Assembly: GCF_040361435.1 (NCBI RefSeq)
Contig: NZ_APNL01000012.1
Span: 70,681 to 134,680, forward strand
DNA from: Salinisphaera sp002433465
Lineage (GTDB): Bacteria > Pseudomonadota > Gammaproteobacteria > Nevskiales > Salinisphaeraceae
Length of the DNA: 64,000 nt
Direction: 5' to 3'
A program made the translations under genes and the position numbers. The notes beneath the pieces are model-generated. The model worked only from the letters and a program-made list of their open reading frames with translations, was not told the origin of the DNA and did no database searches. Of this stretch, positions 58,333 through 64,000 are shown one piece after another. Within the stretch, counting starts at the first letter, position 1, and each line of letters opens with the position of its first letter.

Positions 58333-59220
58333 CTAGCGCAGCACGCCGAAAATCGTGAGCAGCGCCAGAATCGCCAGCACCACGAGCAGGGTTCGCCAGA
58401 CCAGCCCCAGGGCTTCAAGCAGGGTATCGTCGAGCCCGCGGCCATAGCGCGTCTGCGCGTTGGCCTGGGTCAGCCCCAGCGCGCCGCGCCCGACCGCCGC
58501 CAGCAGCCGGCAGCTGGCCGAAGCACTGGCATGGGTGGTGGCCCGCGCGGACGGCCACGCCCGGATCGCGGCGCGGGTCGCGCCGACCAGGGCATAGACG
58601 AGCACCGTCAGGCGGGCCGGTATCCAGGCCGCCAGGCCATGCACGTATTCGGCCGTGCGCTGCATGGCACGTGACGCCGTGCCGCGCGCGGCCAACGCCG
58701 GCAGCTCGCGTACGCTGCGATAGAACAGCGCGCCCGCCGGGCCGGCCACGAAGAACCACAGAAGCACGCCCAGAATGCGCTCGTGGCCCTGAACCAGCAC
58801 CGCGCTCACGATCCGGCGACCGTGCGTATCCGCAGCCAGACGGCCGTCGGTGCGGCGACACAAATCGAGCGCACAGGCCTCCGCATGGGCGAAGTCGCGT
58901 TCATCGCGTGCGCGAATCAGCGCATGCACGTCCTCCCACAGATCGCGGGGGCCAAAGGTCAGCACCAGAATGAATACGCCAAAAGCCAGCTCGAAGCCCA
59001 GCCACAGGTATTCGACGATCGCCCACTGCACCAGTGCAACGGCCAGCACCGGCGGCACCACCACGAGCACGCCGGCCGGCTGCTGGAGCCAGCGCCGCCC
59101 GAGCGCCACGCGTTCGATGAGCGCGATATAGCGCGCGAAACCATCCGCATGGCGCCAGTGCTTGAGCTGGCCGAGCGCGCGCTCGGCAAACAGCGCGATG
59201 ACGATCATGATCAGATGCAT
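58333..59220 (-). CDS. ampE: AmpE-like membrane protein
   Basis: 295 residues with about four membrane spans. Begins MHLIMIVIALFAERALGQLK and has LTFGPRDLWEDVHALI, both typical of AmpE. Proposed to sense or signal in beta-lactamase control; the true role is unclear. Overlaps ampD by 10 bp, the standard ampDE pair. No ampR or ampC in the window. Confidence 0.88.
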   Translation of the reverse strand: MHLIMIVIALFAERALGQLKHWRHADGFARYIALIERVALGRRWLQQPAGVLVVVPPVLAVALVQWAIVEYLWLGFELAFGVFILVLTFGPRDLWEDVHALIRARDERDFAHAEACALDLCRRTDGRLAADTHGRRIVSAVLVQGHERILGVLLWFFVAGPAGALFYRSVRELPALAARGTASRAMQRTAEYVHGLAAWIPARLTVLVYALVGATRAAIRAWPSARATTHASASASCRLLAAVGRGALGLTQANAQTRYGRGLDDTLLEALGLVWRTLLVVLAILALLTIFGVLR

Positions 59221-59774
59221 GCACGCTCCAGCAGGTCGAAATACAGCGCCCAGTCGAAGGCCGGGCCGGGGTCGGTCTTGCGCTCGGGGGCGATATCGCT
59301 ATGACCCACCATACGGGCACGGGTGAGCATCGGATAAGCACGCATGAGCGCCGCGCCCGTGGCGGCCAGAGCACGGTACTGGGCCGGCGTATACGGGCAG
59401 TCATCGGTGCCTTCCAGCTCGATGCCCACGGCAAAGTCGTTGACCCGTGTACGGCCGTCGAAGCACGACTGCCCCGCGTGCCAGGCCCGGTCATCGAAAC
59501 CGACATACTGGGTGATGGCGCCGGTACGCTCGATCAGCACATGGGCGGATACGCGCAGGTGCGCAATCTCGCGATAGAACGCCGCGCGGGACACATCAAG
59601 CGTATTGGTGAACAAGGCATCGACCTGACCATGGCCGAACCGACCCGGCGGCAGCGTGATGCCGTGTACGACCAGCGTATCCACCGACGCATCGGCCGGG
59701 CGGGCATCCTGGTTGGGCGAGACCAGCCGTCGCGCGGGCACCAGCCAGCCGTTGTCGATCGCAAGCATCTGCAT
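59211..59774 (-). CDS. ampD: 1,6-anhydro-N-acetylmuramyl-L-alanine amidase AmpD
   Basis: 187 residues from ATG at 59774; the frame extends to 59810 inside the preceding gene. Zinc ligands H37, H158 and D168 and catalytic E119 (GIELEGT) are present. Cytoplasmic enzyme that strips the peptide from anhydro-muropeptides in wall recycling, and so lowers the inducer of AmpC. No signal peptide, as expected. Starts 4 bp after the DUF4105 gene ends. Confidence 0.94.
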   Translation of the reverse strand: MQMLAIDNGWLVPARRLVSPNQDARPADASVDTLVVHGITLPPGRFGHGQVDALFTNTLDVSRAAFYREIAHLRVSAHVLIERTGAITQYVGFDDRAWHAGQSCFDGRTRVNDFAVGIELEGTDDCPYTPAQYRALAATGAALMRAYPMLTRARMVGHSDIAPERKTDPGPAFDWALYFDLLERACI

Positions 59775-59778
59775 CGGC

Positions 59779-61707
59779 CTAAAAATACGCCTGCAGACCG
59801 ATCGTCGCACGCAGACCGCTATCGACCGCCGTATTCTCCCAGCCGAGTTCGCTGCGCAGACCCAGGTCGCGGGTCAGGTTGAACTGCTGGCCGAGTTTGG
59901 CCCAGCGATAATAGCCATCGTCGCCGGCCACGTATTCGAGCGCGCCCGTTTCCGCCTTGAGCTGCAGCCAGCGGGCCGGATGCAGCAGCAGCCCCGCGCT
60001 TGCCCCCGCACCCAGCGCATAGCCGGGCGACAGCGCGCTATTGGCGTCTATCGAGCCCAGACCGAATACATAAGCCAGCGCGTCGTCGCTGCCCCAGGAC
60101 AGCCCCGGCCCACCCTGCAGGTAATAGCCGAGGTTGTTGTCGACATCATCGAACACGTTCGCGGACGGGCGCCGGCGCAGCCCGGTATCAAGCTGGAACG
60201 ACACCGGCTTGAACAGATCGTTGCGCGGCGACAGCGACACGATATTGAGCACGGTCAGGTCGTCGATACGCAGTTCGCCCTCGCCCGGATCGACCCGCAG
60301 CCCCAGATCGAGGAAGTTGATCTGCGCGCCGCGGGTATAGCCGCCCGGATCGTCGAGCAGGTCGTGATAGGCCGGGCGGATACGCAGGCCCAGCGACAGA
60401 TCGTCGCCCTCGTAAATCGCCGCGGTGGCCACCCGCAGGGTGCGATGGGCCTGGTCGGGCGAGGTCGCGGGCGCGGGCACCGGCGCAAACGACGACGGCC
60501 GCGCGATCCGGCTGCGCGCCATGAGAATGGCGTTGGCATGTTCCGTATCGGCCGGGGCGTTGGCCGGGTCGCTCTGTAGCCGGTAGTAGAGATAGTCGTG
60601 AGCAACTTCGAGCACTTCGGCCTGTGCATCGGGACTGAGCCCGGTCAGGCGCGAATCGTCGAAGGCCACCCGGTCGGCAGCGATTTCGCGGGCGAGCGTA
60701 CGCTGCTCGGCGCTGAGCTGGTCGGCCTGCCAGCGCAGCGTGGTTTCCAGCGAAGGGCGAAAACGCGGCGCGCCCATGAGCCCGGGCACGTCGGCGATGG
60801 TACGAATGGTGTCGGCCGGGATCGCATACCAGGAATACTGCTCGGTCAGGGCAAGCTCGGGGCGGGCCACTTCGAGCAGGCTCAGCAGCTGATAGGAACA
60901 GTTCTTGGTAAGAAAGAAGTAGGCGAAGCGCACCCCGTCCATCTCCCAGAGATGGTCGACCAGTCGATCGGTCTCGGCATCGCTGAGCTCAAGCGGATAG
61001 GCCCAGACGTCGCGATGCTCGATCCAGGCGTACTGCTTGACCTTCTCGTAATAGGGAAACAGGCCGAAAATACCGGCATAGCCCCCGGTCAGCCCCTTCC
61101 AGGCAAAGCCCAGACCTTGTGCATCGTCACCGGCGGCTGCGGCAAAGTTCACCGCATACGACAGCAGTTCGGTATTGCGCGCGCGCCGCGAAGAATCGAT
61201 ACGCAGCAGGGTATGCCCGAACATCGACGACGGGCTGTTGGGAAAGGCGGTGGGAAAAATCAGGCTGATCTGGCGCGGCGCCAGCGCCTCTCGCCAGCGC
61301 TGATATTTTTCGCAACGTTCGCCGCCCAGCGCGTGCTCTTCGAGCCCCAGCCGTGCAACCAGAAAACGTCGGCGGGCGATGAACGTACAGGCCGCCGAGC
61401 GCTCTCGATCCTCGATATAGCGATTTTCGACGAAGGCCGCCAGGGTCGCATTCAGCTCGGCGGCCGGATCGCGGCGCCCGTTGGGCGACAGAAAGAACCA
61501 GTCCGTCACCACCGTGCTGTGCAGCCCCTCGCCAAGCCAGTCGCGCTCGTAATGCACCAGCGCCTGCCACTGGGCGCTGGCGGCCAGGTTCTGTTCGGCG
61601 GCACGCGCCTGCAGTGCGGCGAGATCGACAGGCAGCCTAGCCGGCGCGGCCTGTACCACGCCCCAGACGAACACCAGCAAAGGCGCGAGCGCCGCCCATC
61701 GCATCAT
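59779..61707 (-). CDS. DUF4105 envelope protein, copy 1
   Basis: 642 residues from ATG at 61707 (a second Met follows); the frame runs on through the repeat element to 61776 but has no signal there. Signal peptide (1-20, VQA-AP). The DUF4105 domain shows NSPSSMFGHTLLRID (H165), ENRYIEDRER-type acidic stretch, and TKNCSY (C270). The C-terminal ~250 residues are beta-rich and may form a barrel. DUF4105 proteins include Lnb, linked to lipoprotein N-acylation in Bacteroides (from memory). His and Cys positions match those of copy 2. Second gene of a pair, 265-bp element between them, followed by ampD. Confidence 0.85.
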   Translation of the reverse strand: MMRWAALAPLLVFVWGVVQAAPARLPVDLAALQARAAEQNLAASAQWQALVHYERDWLGEGLHSTVVTDWFFLSPNGRRDPAAELNATLAAFVENRYIEDRERSAACTFIARRRFLVARLGLEEHALGGERCEKYQRWREALAPRQISLIFPTAFPNSPSSMFGHTLLRIDSSRRARNTELLSYAVNFAAAAGDDAQGLGFAWKGLTGGYAGIFGLFPYYEKVKQYAWIEHRDVWAYPLELSDAETDRLVDHLWEMDGVRFAYFFLTKNCSYQLLSLLEVARPELALTEQYSWYAIPADTIRTIADVPGLMGAPRFRPSLETTLRWQADQLSAEQRTLAREIAADRVAFDDSRLTGLSPDAQAEVLEVAHDYLYYRLQSDPANAPADTEHANAILMARSRIARPSSFAPVPAPATSPDQAHRTLRVATAAIYEGDDLSLGLRIRPAYHDLLDDPGGYTRGAQINFLDLGLRVDPGEGELRIDDLTVLNIVSLSPRNDLFKPVSFQLDTGLRRRPSANVFDDVDNNLGYYLQGGPGLSWGSDDALAYVFGLGSIDANSALSPGYALGAGASAGLLLHPARWLQLKAETGALEYVAGDDGYYRWAKLGQQFNLTRDLGLRSELGWENTAVDSGLRATIGLQAYF

Positions 61708-61720
61708 AACAAGGCCGCAG

Positions 61721-61985
61721 GGCCTGTTAACACTAATGCCAATCGCCGCGTTGCTGCGCAAAATCGTGCCAGACAAGGCGCGTGGCGCCGGCCCTGGTTA
61801 TTCCAGGGCCAAACCGCGCAACGCCGCATGGCAGGATTTTGGGCGCAACCCGAAGGGACGCGCTCTATTTTTCCGCAATCCGGCGTTGCAGCGCGCTCAT
61901 GTAGCCTGGCTACACAACGCGCACTGCGCCTTGTCTTGCAAAAAAATAGAGCGCGGCGCGACGATTTCATTAGCGTTAACAGGCC
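61721..61985. repeat. 265-bp palindromic element with terminal inverted repeats (MITE-like)
   Basis: Left end GGCCTGTTAACACTAATG (61721-61738) and right end CATTAGCGTTAACAGGCC (61968-61985) are inverse copies with one mismatch in 18. Inside are stems GGCCCTGG-TTATT-CCAGGGCC (61790-61810), GTAGCC-T-GGCTAC (about 61902-61914) and GCGCTCTATTTTT / AAAAATAGAGCGC (61860-61872 and 61942-61954). No coding potential for a transposase. It fills almost the whole gap between the two DUF4105 genes: right end one base from the copy 2 stop codon, left end 13 bp from the copy 1 ATG. A shortened relative lies at 10005-10106. Confidence 0.85.
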
Positions 61986-63866
61986 TTAGTCGAAAAAGTG
62001 ACGGAAGGATACGCTGCAGCTGTTGACCGCATCGCTATCCCGGGTCTCGCGCCCACACTCGCCACGCAGCGCATTGTCGCGGGAAACAGGCACGTTGACG
62101 ACCGCGCCGGTACGCAGGCGCGAAAAGTGCGGGGTGAATTTCAGCCAGCGTGCATGCACGCCCCATTGTACGACGTTCGCCTGATAGACGATGCCCGCTT
62201 CGGCACCGGCGCCGAGCGCCATGGCCGGATCGACACCGCTCACACTCTCCAGCCGGGCGACGCCAAATACATAGGGCAACAGATCGCCAACCCGCCAGCT
62301 GGCCCCCGGCCCGCCCTGAATGAAACCGCCAAGCGCGCGCTCGCTGTCGGCCACCGGTGCCTGCTCCAGGCCCGTATGCACGAACCAGGAGATCGGCTGG
62401 GTAAAGGCATCGCGCGGCGCGAGCGAACGGATGTTGATCAGATCGAGGGTTTCCAGCGAGACACCGTCGACCTCATCGAAGCGCAGGTTGATATTCAGGC
62501 CTTCGATGGCCGCCCCCGGCAGAAAACCGGGCAACGGATCGAACAGATCGTGGTAGGTCAATCGATAACCCAGCGACACGAAGTCGCGCCCGTCCTGTCG
62601 CCCCGCGCCCACGCTGGCCATCTGGGTATCGTGACCCGACTCCGGCGCAGACGGTGCCGACACCGGCGCGCTCGGCGGCGCGGCATTACGTTGCACGATG
62701 CGCAACAGCGCAAGACTGTCGGCGGCCACATCCGGGTTACGCGCGCCCTCGCGGTGCTCGAGCCGCAGAGCGCGATAGGCCAGTTCGGCAATCCGACGAC
62801 GCTGTTCGCTTGGCCGGTTCTCGAACGCCGGCGTAGCGGCCACACTCGGATCATCGCGCAGCGCCACGGCCAGCCCGCGCGCCTGCGCATCGAGCCGGGC
62901 CGCGCGGGCCGCGACCTCACGTGCCTTGGAGGGCCGATAACGCCTGTCTGCCATCAGTCCGGCGTCGTCGAGGGCGCGTACCGTATTGACCGGCAGCTCG
63001 GCAAACCGCAGTTCCTGGCTCAACGGCGCCGTGGGCCGACCGACCTTCACCAGCTCCAGCAGGCGATAGGAACAGTTCTCGTCGAAAAAGTAATAGTCGA
63101 AGTTGATGCCGCGCAGTTCCCAGAGGTGGCGCACCACCCAGTCCATTTCGTCGGCGTCGAGATTGAGCGCGTACTCCCACATGTCGCGATTCTCGACGAA
63201 GGCATAGTCGCGAATTTTCTCGGCATAGGCGGTCACCGAGAACTGCCCGGGATAGCCGCCCGCCAGCCCGCGCCAGATATAGAAAAACGAATTGTCGGCC
63301 GCGCCGGCCTGGGCACCGAAATTAATCGCCTTCGAGAGCCAGACAGAATCCGGGTTGGGCTTGGCATCCAGGCGCAGCAGCGTATGCCCGAACATGGATG
63401 ACGGACTGTTCAGATAGGCCGCGGGGAAAACGAGCACGAGCTGGCCCGTGGGCATCTGTTCGCGCCACTGCTGGTAATCCTCGCAATGGGCCAGCGGCGC
63501 CGCCTCCTGCCAGCCCAGCGCCTCGGCAAGAAAGCGATAGCGGGCCGGGAAACGACAGCGCGCCGCGCTGCCCGGCGCTCGGAGCGCGGCCACGCTGGCA
63601 CGCAGCTCGGCCACCGCGCTTCGCTTGCCCTGGTCGGACAGAAAGAAGTCGGCGTCGTCAACGTAGCTGCTGCCGATACCGCGCAGTGTGGCGCCCGGGT
63701 TGACGTGCATCAGCGACTGCCAGCGCGGGGTCGCCGCCAGCGCCGCGAGATCGGGCGCCGTGGCAAGACCCGGCACAGGCACAAGTGCGAGCAGGCCGGC
63801 GACGACCGCGGCACAGCCGGCGCCCAATAGCCTTGGCATCATCAAGCGGGCAAAAAAATGGTTCAT
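61986..63866 (-). CDS. DUF4105 envelope protein, copy 2
   Basis: 626 residues. Signal peptide or anchor (about 1-36, GLA-TA). DUF4105 core with NSPSSMFGHTLLRLD (H161), VENRDMWEYAL and DENCSYRLLELVKVGRP (C265). The His-to-Cys distance (104 residues) is within one residue of copy 1 (105). Beta-rich C-terminus, Pro/Ala-rich linker near 400-415. A cysteine-type acyl-transfer or hydrolase reaction at the outer membrane is plausible from Lnb (inference). First gene of the minus-strand run to ampE. Confidence 0.85.
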   Translation of the reverse strand: MNHFFARLMMPRLLGAGCAAVVAGLLALVPVPGLATAPDLAALAATPRWQSLMHVNPGATLRGIGSSYVDDADFFLSDQGKRSAVAELRASVAALRAPGSAARCRFPARYRFLAEALGWQEAAPLAHCEDYQQWREQMPTGQLVLVFPAAYLNSPSSMFGHTLLRLDAKPNPDSVWLSKAINFGAQAGAADNSFFYIWRGLAGGYPGQFSVTAYAEKIRDYAFVENRDMWEYALNLDADEMDWVVRHLWELRGINFDYYFFDENCSYRLLELVKVGRPTAPLSQELRFAELPVNTVRALDDAGLMADRRYRPSKAREVAARAARLDAQARGLAVALRDDPSVAATPAFENRPSEQRRRIAELAYRALRLEHREGARNPDVAADSLALLRIVQRNAAPPSAPVSAPSAPESGHDTQMASVGAGRQDGRDFVSLGYRLTYHDLFDPLPGFLPGAAIEGLNINLRFDEVDGVSLETLDLINIRSLAPRDAFTQPISWFVHTGLEQAPVADSERALGGFIQGGPGASWRVGDLLPYVFGVARLESVSGVDPAMALGAGAEAGIVYQANVVQWGVHARWLKFTPHFSRLRTGAVVNVPVSRDNALRGECGRETRDSDAVNSCSVSFRHFFD

Positions 63867-63914
63867 CGCAGATTAGCGGGACGCGGGTGTAAGAAGCGGC
63901 GACGCTTCGCCTAT

Positions 63915-63942
63915 AGAGTTGTGGTTACCACACCTAACAACT
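63915..63942. promoter_or_regulatory. Inverted repeat in the divergent promoter region at the right edge
   Basis: GTGGT-T-ACCAC sits inside a wider GTTG...CAAC symmetry, between the divergent DUF4105 gene and the gene beginning at 63959. Possible operator for either. Core only 11 bp, so low certainty. Confidence 0.35.
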
Positions 63943-63958
63943 CGCGAAGGCCGCCGCC

Positions 63959-64000
63959 ATGTCCGAGGCTAATCCGCTTTGTCTTTTCTGGGAAGGTTTT
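63959..64000 (+). CDS. Start of an unidentified gene, cut by the right edge
   Basis: 14 codons are visible: MSEANPLCLFWEGF. GAAGG lies about ten bases before the ATG. Too short to name. It is divergent from the DUF4105 pair. The frame is open to the edge. Confidence 0.4.
   Translation, partial: MSEANPLCLFWEGF

Noticed and set aside
61721..61985. The palindromic element as an insertion sequence
   Set aside because: At 265 bp it has no room for a transposase and no open frame of interest; no clear target duplication was found.

Overview
The window is a chromosomal segment of a high-GC gammaproteobacterium. The gene order tyrS - M23 peptidase - anmK - erpA - argC, together with greB, rppH, hemJ, ampD/ampE and bfr/bfd, is of gammaproteobacterial type and not enterobacterial. 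A Salinisphaera-like halophile is a guess from overall impression and was not tested. There is no phage, plasmid or CRISPR signal. The first 36 kb is almost entirely catabolism of aromatic compounds; the rest is housekeeping.

Layout. (1) 1-8687, minus strand: a TTQ amine dehydrogenase cluster (heavy chain, MauE, MauD, light chain cut by the window edge). The light chain looks like aromatic amine dehydrogenase rather than methylamine dehydrogenase. Upstream lie a PQQ/heme alcohol dehydrogenase, an exported amidohydrolase and an aldehyde dehydrogenase of phenylacetaldehyde type, with a divergent FeaR-like AraC regulator at 9000-9953. (2) 10108-20969, minus strand: the phenylacetyl-CoA pathway (paaX; paaABCDE, an extra PaaA-like gene, paaZ, paaG, paaI, paaK). 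paaF, paaH and paaJ are not here. (3) 21139-25684, minus strand: a five-gene Liv-type ABC importer. (4) 26482-35029, plus strand: the homoprotocatechuate (hpa) meta-cleavage pathway with its MarR regulator and a flavin hydroxylase. (5) 35170-40327: greB, an MFS transporter and an AaeXAB-like aromatic-acid efflux set. (6) 40751-46344, minus strand: a complete rRNA operon (16S-tRNA-Ile-tRNA-Ala-23S-5S) with tandem promoters, boxA sites, processing stems and a terminator. (7) 46413-58208: tyrS, M23 peptidase, anmK, erpA, argC, a ClC transporter, hemJ, bfr, bfd, rppH, a HAD phosphatase and an inositol-monophosphatase-family enzyme. (8) 58333-63866, minus strand: ampE, ampD and two tandem DUF4105 envelope proteins. 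A new gene begins at the right edge.

How it fits together (inference). Aromatic amines such as phenylethylamine or tyramine would be deaminated in the periplasm by the TTQ enzyme, and aromatic alcohols oxidised by the quinohemoprotein. The aldehydes would be oxidised to arylacetates. Phenylacetate would enter the paa route through PaaK; hydroxyphenylacetates would be hydroxylated by the flavoprotein and cleaved by HpaD, then processed by HpaE-F-G-H-I. The Liv importer and the efflux set would handle uptake and overflow.

Most notable structure: a 265-bp palindromic element with 18-bp terminal inverted repeats (61721-61985) and a shortened relative (10005-10106), both ending one base from a stop codon; a tandem triplication of the 3' end of erpA (50743-51190); a matched pair of promoters sharing an operator-like motif in the hpa cluster; and a PaaA paralogue with a changed metal-ligand position.
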